Positions 11,216-24,800 of a stretch of 64,000 nt of DNA are shown one piece after another. The notes under the pieces are model-generated. The model worked only from the letters and a program-made list of their open reading frames with translations. It was not told where the DNA came from and did no database searches. The position numbers and the translations under genes were made by a program. Every line of letters begins with the position of its first letter. The stretch's first letter is position 1. The DNA is from Saposhnikovia divaricata (lineage: Eukaryota > Streptophyta > Magnoliopsida > Apiales > Apiaceae). The DNA lies in contig CM071600.1 of assembly GCA_036435485.1 (NCBI GenBank), forward strand, positions 50,961,546 through 51,025,545, in the 5' to 3' direction.

Positions 11216-13896
11216 AGTACGTCATAGTTTGCAGTCTCGCTGTATCGGAATAGCTAGAGTCTTGTCTTCAACTCAAAGCATCTTTTATGGTTTTGGATGC
11301 TCTGATGTAACTATGAAATTGCTGCAGTAATAGCTTTCATGTGTTGTGTCTGCCTTTGTATTTCTCACCAATGTGCTACCTGGTCCATATCCAGTTTTAC
11401 TTGGACTTGTAAAAGTTTTCTTTTTTACCAAGATGTAAACTTTGGAGTTTCGCCAAGAAAGTATACAGTACTAATTGATCAGTTGTGGCATGCTTTTTTA
11501 CTGTTTAAAATATTGCTTAACTTCACGCTATTGCTACTAATTAGGGTTAATTTGTTGATTAAAGTGCTTTTACAAAAATGTTATATAGATTTAAAGAAAT
11601 ATATATTTATCAAATTCACATAGCAAGGAAACCATGTTACCAGATTAGATTTGATGTGAACATACTTACCTCATCTCACTAGTCGAAAAGAATCGAACCT
11701 CAGCAAGACAGCAACTACTTTCAGAACATTAGGTATCTGACCTTCATATCTTTCTCTGGCTAATGTAGCATGTCTGTGTATATTAAATTATAGTCTGCAC
11801 TTTCACAGACTAAATTTCCTCCTCTGCAGTTCAATCTTTCTCCAAACTCTTTGTGTTCCACTTTTTCAAGGTTATTTAATTTGTTTCTTGAAAATTCTGT
11901 TAATGCCTTATAATAAAAATCCAAATCCTCTTGAGCATAGATCATTATCCTTACTAATATATCACAATCTCAGTATTGAAACATCTGTGTTTGTTTTACA
12001 TTTATATGTTCTGTTTGTGATCTCTACTTAAACCATTCTTGTGTAATTGGTAAATAAGGAATAGTGCAACCATGTTTATATGCTTAGAACTTGACAAAGA
12101 TTAAAACATTACGTAACCGTAGTTGGTCAAACTCATGCACATAAATTGCTCAAGATTGTGATCATGGTCCTTCTGAATGGTGGTGGAAGAGAATATCACC
12201 AATAGCCATTTTTGGTCAAAGAATAACCCTAAAATACTGATTGATACAGACAGTGTGGTCGCACTAGGCCCACTAGGTCAGGGGCCTAATCTTTTTTCTG
12301 GCCAGTGAAGCGTGTTTTTCTAGGAAACACTGATACTTCATGCAGGTGAAGAACTGCATATCAAAAGTGCGTGGATCCGCACTGTGTGTGGCATTTCCCT
12401 TATCTGGGTGAGGGGGTGCGGAGGCGCATGTATTGTAATTACTTACATTGAAGTTTTGATGTTTAATTGAAAATGAAAAATAGTCGTGATCATGATATCT
12501 CTGTTTTTTATGGTTTACTCAAAAGTATTCATGAGTTGATTTAGGGTTTGGATAGATTGAAGCCACTCCTCTCTAGGGTGCTTCCTTCACTTATCCAGTT
12601 TTCCACCATCTCCATCAGAGCATCAGGTAACTTTATACTCCTTCCATTCCTCTTCTCCTTTCTTTCTTCTCTCTAATTTCTGCTTCCACTCATATGTCTG
12701 AGAGGTAACTTTCTGCTATCATTAAATTTGTTAGATAGTTTGTCTCAAGAGATAGAGGTAGTGGACTGTTGTGGGTCTTGTCACAATCTGTGCAATTTGG
12801 ATTTTACTTTTTCCCCACTTGTTCTGTTGAAGGTTATATCTTTTTCTGTTTTAAAGCTTATATTTTCTTACTAAAGTTTGTAGACAACCTACTGAAATTA
12901 TGTGTTCCTCTGAGTGTAACTGATTTACTGTAACACCTGACTTTGACCTAAACGAGTTTTGCTAATGGTAACTGATTTCATTGTGTTTCATTCTTGCTTA
13001 CTAAAAGTTGTTTTACAGATCACTTCAATATAATTGATGGTACAGTGTAATTATTTAAGTGTATGAGTTACTCTTTTACTTGTATTATTTTGTACTATAC
13101 AGGAATATAAGCCATGGATCAATATGTCTACATTTAGACATACTCCCTCAGCCATGTGTTTGAAGTCAATAAAAATAACTACTCCCTCGGCCATGTGTTT
13201 GAAGTCAATTAGTGAAATCCATAAAACTTTTGTATGTTTTTTAAGATTATTTTAAGACTTTTAGTTACTAAACAAATTTTCAAAATTGAAGATGTCCTAC
13301 ATTGACTAATGTATAAATTCAAAAGATAAAAATGAAATTATCTTCTTTGTCTTTCGGAACTAAGGTGGTGAGTAATTGTCAAACATGATAAAATAAATTC
13401 AGAAATTCTTGACTAATAAAATCTTATTTATGCTTTGTAACGGGACTGGACTCTCTTATCAAGTAATATCGGAAGCAAAATGAAGTCCTGTACCAAATTT
13501 TTCAGGTTCAAATCTTTTTTTTGCTAAATAGGTTCAAATCTTTACCTATATAATACTTATTATGATATGATGCAACATTCTCTTCATATATATTGCCTTA
13601 GTGATGACGGGTTTTCCCAGTATCTTTGTAATAAGAAACATGTTTTAAGAATGTAGAACTACAGTCAACTTGGTGATATTTTTTTTATTGTGATACTGCA
13701 TTAGTAACAAAATAGAGCAAGGCGTCTTTCTAATTTATTATATAGTAGTTAAGAAATCCAGTTCCATGGTCTATTTCTTATGTATCAAATTTGTATATTT
13801 TCCATCACAGACAGTATATCTGTTGGCAAAGCTTTTGTCAGATGTAGTTATGTGCTAATATCTTGAAATATTGAGTTCAGCTTCAGAGTAAGAAAT
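11216..13896. other. Intergenic DNA between the LINE remnant and the UGT pseudogene
   Basis: No gene is supported. 12556-12629 is pyrimidine-rich and ends CATCAG/GTAAC, a possible donor; 13865-13884 ends TTCAG just before the UGT ATG, a possible acceptor. A 5'-UTR intron of the former UGT gene is thus possible but unproven. The phrase CTCCCTCRGCCATGTGTTTG occurs twice (13144 and 13184), perhaps a MITE end. Confidence 0.4.
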
Positions 13897-15761
13897 ATGA
13901 AGAATGCAGAGTTGATATTTATTCCTGCCCCAGCAAGGCGACACCTTATATCCACGGTTGAGTTAGCTAAGTTATTTATCAATAGAAATGAATCTCTATC
14001 CATTACAATCTTCATCATCAAGTTCCCTTACGATACAGGCGTAAGCAGGGACGGACCTGAGGGGGGTAGAGGCCCTGGCCCCTCCTAGGTTGAGAGAAAT
14101 TTAATTATTTTTTTTGAAAAATCTATGTATGCTCTATCATTTACTTGTCCTTAACCCCTCCTAGATGATTTATTTGTCTTCTTTTATATCCATTTTTGTA
14201 TGATTTAGTGGAAAATATCAATTTTTTGCATGTTTTAGTGAAAATTTTTCATTTTTGGCATGATTTAGTGGGAAAAAATCCGCGCTTCGCGCGGTTCGAA
14301 TTTGTAAATAATTTTTGGACCCCCCTCGCATTATGCTCTAGGTCCGTCACTGGGCGTAAGTTCATATGTTAAATCACTTTCAGACAACCCTATTCCGCGA
14401 TTCACCATTCTAGAAATCCCACCAAACAATTCTAGATCATACATTTCTTAGACACACCATTCTTTCCACTTTTATCGAAGGCCATGTAACAAATGTGAAA
14501 GATAAAGTTATCGCCATGAATCAACCTGGTTACCCAACTCGACTAGCTGGAATCATTCTAGACATCTTTTGTGTTTCAATGATTGATATGGCCAAAGAAT
14601 TAAACATTCCAACATATGCTTACTTAACCTCGGGCTGGTTTTCTAAGCATTATGTTACATCTCCAAGCCATGACGGATTATCAGAAGAAAGATGTTAGTA
14701 AGTACGAGAATTCAGATGCTCAATTATCTGTTCCTTATTTCAGGAATCTGGTTCCGGCTAAGGTCTTGCCATCTATTTGTCTGGAAAAAGAAGGATCTGA
14801 ACTAATGTTACTGTGTGGGAAGTTCAGAGAGATTAAAGGGCTTATTGTTAATACGTTCACGGAGCTGGAGACATGCTGTTGAGTCACTTATGGCAGATAA
14901 CAAGATCCCTCCGGTATATGCTGTCGGAACAAATCTTAGTCTTACCACTGGAGATAAGGATTACGAAGAAGCTGCAGACATTCTCAAATGGTTGGATGAA
15001 AAACCTCTCTCATCTGTAGTGTTTCTGTGCTTTGGGAGCTTTGGAAGTTTTCCTGAAGATCAGATCTATGTCTGATTATATTATAATATTATTATTTTTT
15101 AACCAATACTATATACTGATAAATTGATTTTCATGCCAAGTCAAATTTAGTTACCTTAAAATGCTTTAGCTACCATTATAACAAGTTTTGTGCTAAAACA
15201 GAAAAGCTCATTTGATGTTCAAGATAACATGATTTATTTCACAAAGCCTACTCTCCCCCTGGAGTCATTGACATAAATTTCTAAAACAGCTTTTGAAGAT
15301 ATTTTGATCTTTCAAAGCCTATGGTGAAGTACTGAAGTACAACTGGAGTGGTGTGACATGCTCTTCTTACTTGGAATAAGCAATTGCATATCTGTTTATT
15401 TATTGAGTAAAGTATATTTCAATCCTTCTACCTCATCTTTTGTACACTTTGCATTCCATTTCCTCCATCGTTTTCTTTCCTATCAACCAAATGCAACATA
15501 TATATGTTGCAACAAGATCTCCTGTCCATGAACTGACTACTTTCGAGAAGTAAGAGACAGCAACATTACAATCTTTACTTAATGGAACAGGTGAAGGAGA
15601 TTGCACTTGCTTTGGAGCATAGCGGACAACCCTTCTTGTGGTCACTACGTGCAGTTGTAACAGAAAGCCACCTAAGCAAATACACCAACTTGGATGATAT
15701 TCTCCCTCCTGGATTCTTGGAAAGAACATCAGGAACCGGAAAAATTATCGGATGGGTCCCA
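13897..15761 (+). pseudogene. UGT71-like glycosyltransferase pseudogene, 5' part
   Basis: From ATG 13897 the frame begins MKNAELIFIPAPARRHLIST, the N-terminus of the plant UGT71 group of UDP-sugar glycosyltransferases for small phenolics and hormones. It is cut at 14045 by a 307-bp MITE and resumes at 14361 (IPRFTILEIPPNN). Pieces of the acceptor domain follow in shifting frames: GIILDIFCVSMIDMAKELN at 14550, NLVPAKVLPS at 14746, GLIVNTFTELE at 14838, then LKWLDEKPLSSVVFLCFGS at 14988. A 520-bp interruption (15067-15590) splits FPEDQ from VKEIALALE; its left edge lacks a GT donor, so it looks like an insertion more than an intron. The gene is finally cut at GWVP, the start of the PSPG sugar-donor box, by element O. 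The missing half is at 49358. Non-functional. Confidence 0.85.
14046..14352. mobile_element. hAT-type MITE inside the UGT gene
   Basis: 307 bp bounded by terminal inverted repeats CAGGGACGGACC and (reverse complement) CAGTGACGGACC, 11 of 12 matching. The perfect 8-bp target duplication GGCGTAAG is at 14038-14045 and 14353-14360. TIRs starting CAG and an 8-bp duplication are hAT hallmarks. No coding capacity. Confidence 0.9.
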
Positions 15762-16680
15762 TGTTGACTCGTAAACACGCAAGTATACGCGATCACAAAT
15801 AGCAAGTGATAAATAAGATTCGTTCCGCAGAGACTAGGTGTAATGCCAAATTTAGTACTTATGCAACGGCGTATGGTTACTTCTTAATGCTTGAACACTT
15901 ATAAAATTGGGTCTTGATTAACTATTTTAATTAACTAAGTGAGAATAAATTAACAATTAAGAGTTCTTAAATATGAGAAAGCATGGGATTCCAATTTCAT
16001 CGAAACTTCACTAAAGGTTGACACAATAAATCGACATAGGTGATAACATGATAATTAATCAGATAACACGACGATAATGCGAGCTACCTTTCAGTACCCT
16101 CGTATCATACCACTTAATATCCACAAGAGATAGAAATCAAGAGGACACCACATTACGTTCAAATCATATATGTCTATACAATCTGGAAACACAATTGGTT
16201 TAAGCACAAGTTATCTTTTACAATTACATGAGGCAATATGAATTGGGTAAAAACATACTACTAATCACGAATAACAATTAATTCATGAACTCATGCTAAT
16301 ATGGCATATTCTTAATCCTAGAATCCACTTTCGCAATCATCAAGGGTTAATAAACTAGATGCTAGCTACACATCTATCAATTAAACCAAACCATATTAGA
16401 TTATCACAAGTAAATCACCCAAAATCAATTACATGTCAAACACAATAATATTGAAATTGAATCCATTGGAATCCCATGATAGTGATTAGTTCATGTTTAA
16501 ACTTTTCACCATCATGGGTTCAATTGAAAACATGATTCTAGAAAACAAATGATAAAAGAAGAGAATAGGGTTAGAGATAAATCCCCAATAGTGTAGAAGA
16601 AGTACAAAAGGTCCAAAGATTAAGCCTCCTTTCTTGTCACTAGCTTGGAGATCTTGTCTTCGAATTGTTCTAAGATAATA
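15762..16680 (-). repeat. Left (3') LTR of element O, first part
   Basis: On + it starts TGTTGACTCGTAAACACGC, the same as 38704. It is interrupted after 919 bp by element T, with target duplication TAATA (16676-16680, 35419-35423), and continues at 35424. Confidence 0.9.
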
Positions 16681-19600
16681 TGTAAGAACCCTAATTTTTG
16701 GTAATATTTTTTTTTTTAATATCTCTTGACATTGTCGTTATGGAACCTTTCTAGTCATCCCTGTTGATTTATAGAATTGATTGTCTGAGAAACTGCGTTG
16801 TTGCATGTACGATGTAAGATATACAGAGAGAGATTGCGAAGGCAAGAGTCTTACTGTTAGTAATATTTATGAATTTGGAATTCGAGAATGGTTAGAGTAT
16901 TAAAGGATTTATTAAGAATTATGACGAGGAATTATGGACATTCGAGAAATTTACGCAATAAGTACTTAAGGAATTATAGGGGAAATCTCTACGTAACGAA
17001 ATATTATTACGAGAGAATAATTAAGTTACGATACGAAATAAGGATTAAATATCAAGTATCGGTGGGAGAATAATATTACAACGAAAGAAATTAAATGCAA
17101 ATGACATGTAATTAGCTAGTTAGAAAAAGACAAGAAACTAGCATGTTGGATGATGCACCTAGGGGGACACTAGGGCATGGGAGACAACCTAGGCTATAGC
17201 TTAGCACATGGGACTACTCCTTGTTAACAACAAATAATACAAGCATGCTAGCAAATCATTTTATCATTTCAAACAAGAAACCAAAAACAAGAAAAAAACT
17301 CCCCCCTTGAATACCAAACTGCCGAACTGCTCTAGGGAGAGAGAGAGAGATTTTTCTCTCCAAGTTTCTTCATTTACATCCTTCCTAAGGCTTCCTTGGA
17401 TCATATTAGAGGTATGGTAAAAATTTCAAAGCTTTCCATCCATTAGTTTTTGAGTTATGAATTGTTGAAAGTGAGAAAAGTGGTTAACATAAGTTTTTAT
17501 CTTTTAGATCTTGCATTGTGAGTGTTGTAGGAGACCATCCAAGGTGTTTTTAAGTTGTGTAAAGTTTATACCAGGTCTCTAGGAGCTCAAGAAGGTATGA
17601 AATCTCAAACCACCCTTGGATAAGTGTTGTTCATATAATATGGAAGTAGATCCATGTATTTTAGGGCTTATTTTGAATGTATATGTAATGGATAGCATGG
17701 ATCTTGAGTTTGATGTTGAGATTATGATTTTTATGATTATGGTTAAGATATATATCTCCATGAGTGTTATGAATCATGACCTAAGTGTTTTAAGTGGTGT
17801 CTATGTTATGGAAGTATGAAAAATGGTTGATGTAAGTGATTTGAGCTTGCTGAATCCGTCCAGGAACTTTGACCTGTGTTGTAGCACGATTTTGAATACC
17901 CAAATGATGTCCCCTGATGTCCTACCTTATATTGTTGGAAAGATAATTGAATGTAGTTTCTGGAAAAGTAAGATTCATAGCCATGTGATGTGTGGATTTT
18001 TAGTTATGGCCGGAGGAGTGAATTTTGTTTCTGGACTATGGACTGCATTAAGTAACCCCCTTGTGAACCTTGTTTAAATACCTTAAAATATATTTGGGGT
18101 CGTGGAAAAATTTGAGAATGTAAGTAATGCAGTGGTGAAGACCACCCAAAAGGAATTTGATTAAAATATGAATTTTTGGATTTTATAAAAATGCTAGAGT
18201 AAAATTCGCGCAATGGAAAAATGTCGATTAGTGGAACATTATTCTAGGGTTAGTGGTTATGGTTCGAACGTGGTAACTAAATTAAGTCGAGTAAGTGACG
18301 AGCGTAAACGAGTGATGTCATGGACCTATAGTGGGGCTAGGGAGTCATTAGACGAAGTCGTTAAGTTAATTTCGTACCCCTTAAAACCCCGTAATTAGAG
18401 AGAAGTTGTCGAGATACTAACGAACGATTATTGTTTATGTATAGATCGTTCGAATTCGCACGCTCGACCACCCCAACCAAACCAAGGCAAGTTTACTTTT
18501 CAAAACTTATCCATATACAAGGATTTTTACTGTTGTGTTTGTAGTTTTCAAATGATATCAAATGCCATGTTTATCGAAGTATCGATGCAATTGAGATTGA
18601 ACAAGTACATGTATGCTTTTACCCCTTGAACTTAGATTGAAATGTTTTCTTCGGACAACGACTCTAGCAATAGAGGTCGTAGCGGTCCGTATATACTATT
18701 GACCGGGGAGCGGTATATTATTATATCGTATCTATAGTGCGAAAACCCGAAGGGTCATTTGGGTGGTATCGTATATTCAAATAACTATCGTTATATCTTC
18801 GTAAATACTCGAAACCCTATCTTGGATTAAGAGTTTATTTTACCGAATAATTATTTTATTAATTATTAATATTAAATCTTAAAATATTATTTATTAATTA
18901 CTGTTCATTATTTAAAGACAAAGTTAATCCAAGATACTTTTTAAATACTTCAAACTCGAACTCTTTCGAACTCGAAACATTTTCGAAAACCCCTGGTCAG
19001 ATTCTGTTTCTTGTATGATTTCAAGAATCATCGGTCGACTGATGTCGGACCTCAATTACTCTGTTTTCAAAATAAAGTTTTAAAAGAAAAGAAAAAGGGA
19101 CTCTGGCAGGTGTGGGAACCGTTGACGAGCGATTCCCGGGATGTGTAAGCGGCCGTGAGCCAGGCGGTCCATCACTTATTATTCCGGCCCAGGTGTTGCC
19201 GAAGGATGATTACGGATGTAGTTTTCATCGAGGGTGATTACGGATGTAGTTTTCACTCGAGGGATAGTTACGGATGTAGTTCCTATCCTTCTACCGGTAG
19301 AGAAGACCCGCGGATTATTGGACTTGGATGTGGCGACTGATCATCGTCAATCCTTGTCAGGTTTTTATGTTTTCTTTAAGTCCCATTCCTCCACGTTGGA
19401 AAAATGCTTTGACACTGCTTCTTAGGCTTTTGTGCCAAGTTGCTGATAGTGTTCTATTTTGATGAGAAAGATGTTGATTCAATGCAGTATCTAGAACTGC
19501 AAGTTTATTTTGAGAACAAGGGCACATATTGTTGCACCTTCGAGACTTATCAACTATGACAAGTGATTTTATAACTGATTGATACAAACAAATATATCAA

Positions 19601-20139
19601 TTGCCAATCATATGAGATGTATATTACTTATCTTATATATATTCCTTGCTGAGCTATAGTTGCTCACTCTTGCTTGTTTTCAAACTTTACAAACACAACA
19701 GCTAAGCGATATGGCAAGACCCAGGCAGACTGCTCGCAAGCAGGTGACTAGGCCCGAGCCTCCACTTGAGATTCCACCGGTAGGCCCCATTAGCCGGATT
19801 GGTCGTCAGCTTTTGTTAGTACGTTTTATTTATCAGCATGACCTGTGCAAGGCAGTGTATCGTAACAAACTTTCAAGCCGCCAGCTTCGCTTCATATCGG
19901 AGTGTTGCTGGTAGCATAAATACTATTTAATTCGGTCTGTAGTAACTCTGATAACTTTATTACTGTTTAATCAATGTGTGACGTTTCTGAGGCTCTAACC
20001 TGTGTGTGTGAGTGTGGTGTGAGTTTATTGTGGGGTCGATGGCTGTGTTTTATATATTGTGTGCAAGAACAGGTATGTTATTGATGGAAAATGGACCGTG
20101 AGCGCCTAGATCTCCGACCCCGGATCTGGGGGCGTCACA
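16681..20139 (+). repeat. 5' LTR of element T (3459 bp)
   Basis: Starts TGTAAGAACCC, ends GGGGGCGTCACA. Contains a (GA)n run (17338-17350) and a three-copy tandem repeat around ATTACGGATGTAGTTTTCA (19206-19285). Open frames within it, repeated in the 3' LTR, have no recognisable domain. Confidence 0.92.
19206..19285. repeat. Three-copy 28-29-bp tandem repeat in the T LTR
   Basis: Core TTACGGATGTAGTT recurs three times at even spacing; the same array is in the other LTR at 29102-29178. Position is about 900 bp before the LTR end. Confidence 0.85.
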
Positions 20140-20143
20140 GAAA

Positions 20144-20155
20144 TGGTATCAGAGC
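20144..20155 (+). other. Primer-binding site of element T (initiator tRNA-Met)
   Basis: TGGTATCAGAGC starts 4 bases after the LTR end. It matches the 3' end of plant initiator tRNA-Met, the usual minus-strand primer of this lineage. Confidence 0.92.
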
Positions 20156-20371
20156 GAGGTTACAGTTCTCAGAAACGGTAGTAATTTAAGAAAGCAACCC
20201 TAATAATAATAACAAAAACGATAACCTTAATAACAACTTTAATAATACTTAGAACTCTCATCGAGTTGGTAGTCGGGTTATCGGATATAGCCCTGACTTT
20301 AAGGCCCGTGAGGGAACTACTCCTAAACCCTTCTTTTATGGTTAGTGACCCACTGTATTTCCCTTGTGTAG

Positions 20372-21103
20372 ATGGATGAGATACCAGACCCTGAGGCTTT
20401 TGAGAGGGAGCATGATGAGGCCCTGATGTGAGAGATCGAGGACCCTGAGGAGGATGTGGGTGTTGACTCCGAGCTTGGCCCCTGGATTACAGTGATAGAT
20501 AGTAGTGATGATAAGGATCCCGTTGAGGAGCCTTTTGAGTCCGAGCCTGAGTCTGTTACCCCATCTCCTGTGGCTACTGAGGAGGAGAGTGTGAGATCCG
20601 GCGAGGGTCGTGTTGTGTCACCCCCACCTTCTCCACAGACATCTAGCCCTGTTTCATCGGACAGTGATTCTGAGGATGACACTTCTAGCGAGGAGGAGCT
20701 TGATCCTACCCCTGTTCCTGCTCCTGCTGCTGCTGCACCTACACCTGTTCCAGTCATACCACCTCCACCGGCGGACCTACCCCCATTGTCGGGTACTGAG
20801 CATGCTTACGTGGTACAGTTCCTGACCCGAGACTTACTATCTGCAGAGGCCCGACTTAACGAGGCGAGGCGGGCACTAGTGGAGGAGCGCGAGGCGCGCT
20901 TGAGGATCCAGGCTGAGATGAGGACCACTGTTGCTGGGAGGACTAGGGCTCGACTCCACAGGATCGAGATAAGGAGTCGCGATAGGATTCTTGGTTTAGC
21001 GATCCGCGGTGGCGGAGTGATCCAGGCTAGGGATGCTAGACGTGTTGTGCGTCGTGCATTTACCCGAGTGAGGACCTTGCTCCGTCGCGGCATGGCCCCG
21101 TGA
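20372..21103 (+). pseudogene. Pre-gag open reading frame of element T, with an in-frame TGA
   Basis: From ATG 20372 the frame (MDEIPDPEAFEREHDEAL) runs 19 codons to TGA (20429-20431), then continues uninterrupted in the same frame to TGA at 21101-21103. The product would have an acidic Ser/Glu/Pro-rich first half (DSDSEDDTSSEEEL near residue 90-105), an Ala/Pro hinge, and a basic coiled-coil-like C-terminus rich in Arg (RRALVEEREARLRIQAEMR, then RDARRVVRRAF). Extra frames upstream of gag occur in some Tekay/Del elements, with unknown function. The acidic and basic halves suggest a nucleic-acid or chromatin contact; that is inference only. The TGA could be a recent mutation or a readthrough stop. 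Confidence 0.6.
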
Positions 21104-21854
21104 TGTGTTACTTATAGCTCAGTCCCCTAGGTTCAGATGACATTAGTGTGTCGATTTTGAGGGATAGTTGACTTGTGCAATAGTATCCTTTCTGACCAGT
21201 GGATGAGTAGACTGACCTACAGATATGTAGGTGTGACTTCGGGTAGTATGTATGGAGGTAGCCCTACTTTCGTGTAGCCTGACTATTCGGATGATGTATT
21301 TGTATTTGTTCCACTTTTGCTAGACTTTGACATCGGAACTATGTATTTGGCTCTAACATCCAAACGTGTGATAACCCTTGTACCGTACTTATTCAGTTTC
21401 AGTTTCTTTAAAATTGCTTCAACTGCTTTACTTTTCGATGCCATGCTTTACTGTTTTGATATACAACTGTGATTATACAATTGCTACAAGCCACAAATAC
21501 AACCATACCGTTTCAAATTTACGATATACGATTTCAAATTATTTTCTACAATTTCCAAAAATGTTCCTACGATCCTTAAAAATAAAACTTTTGAAAAAAA
21601 AAATGTGTTTTGAAATTTTGAAAAAAAAAAAATGTTTTGAGGTTCCGAAATTTTGGAAACTCTTGTAAATGTTTTCGCATCCCAAAGGGATCTTTTCCCC
21701 CAAGAATGATTGACATTTTATCTCCAACATCGGATTATTAAAACTTTTGCACTTCCACCCTTATGCGGAGGAACGATACGCTCCTGAACCCGTGCAAACG
21801 CTGTCAGGTAGTTGGAAAACCCTGACCCCCTTTTCTTGTTTTATTATCAGAATC
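21104..21854. other. Untranslated spacer of element T before gag
   Basis: No gene. Contains an A-rich, repetitive stretch (21590-21665) in which AAAAATGTTTTGA-type words recur. Confidence 0.6.
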
Positions 21855-24800
21855 ATGCCACCCAGGAGAATGAACACCCGAGCTCACCCGATCAGTTCTG
21901 AGGGCCAGGGTAGCCACCATGGAGCCGGAGGCCACCAGAACCGTGAAGGGGAGAATGTCAACCTGAGTGATAATGAGGGCAACGATCATAACCTGTTTGA
22001 CGACTCCGAGTATGAAGAAGAAGAAGCTAGTGATGATACCCGAGAGGTAGAACGTCTTAGGGGAGGCCCTATAGAACAGTTCATGGAGTTACTTAGGCAG
22101 AACTTGGACCGTCCCCCAGTTCAGCAACCACCCCAGAATACTAATGCTAATGCTTTCCGGAACTTCAAGACCCTGAAACCCCCGGAATTTAAAGGAACTG
22201 CCGACCCTGTCGAGGCAAGGGCTTGGCTGAGGGAAATGGAAAAATCTTTCGAGATCCTAAGTGTCGCTGAAGAGCAGAAGACTGTTTTCGCCACTTACCT
22301 TCTGAAGGGTGAGGCGAACTATTGGTGGGAGGCTAAGAAGAATTTGGAAGGAAGAGGTGTGGTAACCTGGGAGAGATTTAGCGAGTTGTTCTTGGAGAAG
22401 TACTTTCCTAGGTATATGGAGACACAAATGGAGCTAAAGTTTTTGGAGCAGAAACAAGGAAACATGACAGTGGCCGAGTATGAGGCCAAGTTTACTGAGT
22501 TGTCAAGGTTTGTGCCGGAGTATGTGAACTCTGAGGCAAAGAGGGCCCGAAGATTTCAATTAGGGCTAAAACAATGGATTCAGAATCGTGTGGCGGTTCT
22601 TGAGCTGACAGACTATGCCACCCTGGTGCAGAAAGCGTCAATTGTCGAAGCTGGAAGTGAACAGATGCAGAAGGAGAGAGAAGGAAAGAAGAGGAGGTTG
22701 GATAGCCGAAAGGGAAACTCTGCTGGTGGAAACTTTCCGAGCAAATTTAAGCGAGGAACAATGTCCCAACCCAGCGGGAACTTTGGAACCAGGAGAGCGG
22801 AAAGTTGGAGTGTGGGCCAGGGCGGCCGACCGCAGGGATCGTCTTACTCTACCCCATCCCGAGCCCAACTCCCAGAATGCAATAAATGTGGAAGGAGACA
22901 TGCGGGCGTGTGCAACCTGCAAGATGTGAAGTGCTTCAAGTGTGGACTGACAGGGCATTATGCTAACGCCTGTCGCGGAACTAGTAACAACCCGAGTGTC
23001 GGAGGTAATTGCTTCAAGTGTGGGAAACCAGGGCACCGAATGAGGGAATGTATGTCCTCTGGGCCAGCTGCATCGAGAGTGAGTGGAGCTGCTTCTAACA
23101 AGGCCCCTACTGCAAGAACTTTTAACATGACGGTGCAGGATGCCGTGAGGAACACGGATGTGATTGCAGGTACCCTATTACTCAACTCAGTTAAAGCAAA
23201 TGTTTTATTTGATTCGGGAGCTACCAAGTCTTTCATATCTCTAGATTTTGTATGTCAGTTAGGCCTTAAGACTGAACCCTTGAAAGACAAATTGCAAATA
23301 GAGATAGCTAATCGCGAAATTATTCCCGTTAGCCGAGTATGTCCAGGTTGCGACCTAGAAATAGGAGGGCGACACTTTCGGGTAGACTTAATACCTTTTA
23401 AACTAGGGGAATTTGACGTAATAGTAGGTATGGATTGGTTAACAACCCACGGAGCCCAGATTGATTGTGTCAAGAAGAAAGTAAGTTTGAGACTGCCAGG
23501 GGACGAAGAAGTTGTGTTTAGTGGGAAACGACAAAACCAAAAGTTCTTGACTATGATTCAAGCTAAGAAGCTGTTACGTAAAGGATGCGAAGCCTATTTA
23601 GCCTATGTGAAGGATACCAAGAAGGAGGCACCAAACCTACAGGAAATCCCTGTCGTCAATGAGTTCGCGGATGTATTTCCGGACGATCTTCCCGGACTAC
23701 CACCCGATAGGGACATTGAGTTTGCTATAGACTTAGTTCCGGGTACGGCACCAATTTCGAAAGCCCCGTATCGGCTAGCCCCAGTGGAAATGAAAGAACT
23801 GGCCACTCAGTTACAGGAGTTGTTGGATAAAGGGATGATAAGACCTAGTGTGTCACCGTGGGGAGCCCCGGTGTTATTCGTGAAGAAGAAGGACGGCAGC
23901 ATGAGACTATGTATAGATTACCGGGAGTTGAACAAAGTGACTATCAAGAATAAGTATCCCTTGCCCAGGATAGATGACCTGTTTGACCAATTGAAAGATG
24001 CAGTTTATTTCTCTAAAATTGACTTGCGGACCGGGTACCACCAGTTAAAGATTAAACCAGAAGATATACCAAAGACGGCCTTTCGCACCCGGTATGGACA
24101 CTATGAGTTCCTAGTGATGTCATTTGGGTTAACGAATGCCCCTGCAGCTTTCATGGACTTAATGAATCGAGTTTTCAAGAAATACTTGGACAAGTGTGTT
24201 ATAGTCTTCATCGATGATATCTTGATTTATTCCAAGACGAGAGAAGAACATGCAGAGCACTTAAGGATTGTATTGGGAGCATTGAGAGAAGAAAGGCTGT
24301 ACGCTAAGTTCTCGAAGTGCGAATTTTGGTTGAAGGAAGTTAAGTTTTTAGGGCATGTGGTCAGCGAACAAGGTATTCTAGTGGACCCAGCCAAAATAGA
24401 GGCTGTATCAAATTGGGAGAGACCAACCACTCCGACAGAGGTGAGAAGTTTCATAGGACTGGCTGGCTACTATAGGAGATTTGTCCAAGACTTTGCAAAG
24501 ATAGCAGCCCCTTTGACCCGACTAACTCGTAAGACCGAGAAGTTTGTGTGGACTGAAAAATGCGAAGAGAGCTTTCAAGAGTTGAAAAAGAGATTAGTGA
24601 CTGCACCAGTACTAGCCCTACCGGATGATAAGGGAGATTTTGTGATTTATAGCGACACATCCCATAAAGGTTTAGGGTGTGTGCTTATGCAGCACGGTAA
24701 GGTTATTGCGTATGCGTCCAGACAACTTAAGGAGTATGAGATAAGATACCCCACCCATGATTTGGAATTAGCAGCGATAGTTTTTGCTTTAAAGATCTGG

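Noticed and set aside
13141..13400. Stowaway MITE beginning CTCCCTC
   Set aside because: A matching inverted end and TA duplication could not be found; the CTCCCTCRGCC word is only a short local duplication.
15067..15590. UGT intron
   Set aside because: The left border (GAAGATCAG/ATCTATG) lacks GT in the right place; UGT71 genes are usually intronless there. An insertion is more likely, though an intron is not excluded.
16888..18398. Repeated open frames (61-84 aa) shared by 16.9-18.4 kb and 26.8-28.3 kb as duplicated genes
   Set aside because: They lie at equal positions in the two LTRs of element T, so duplication is automatic; no domain is recognisable.
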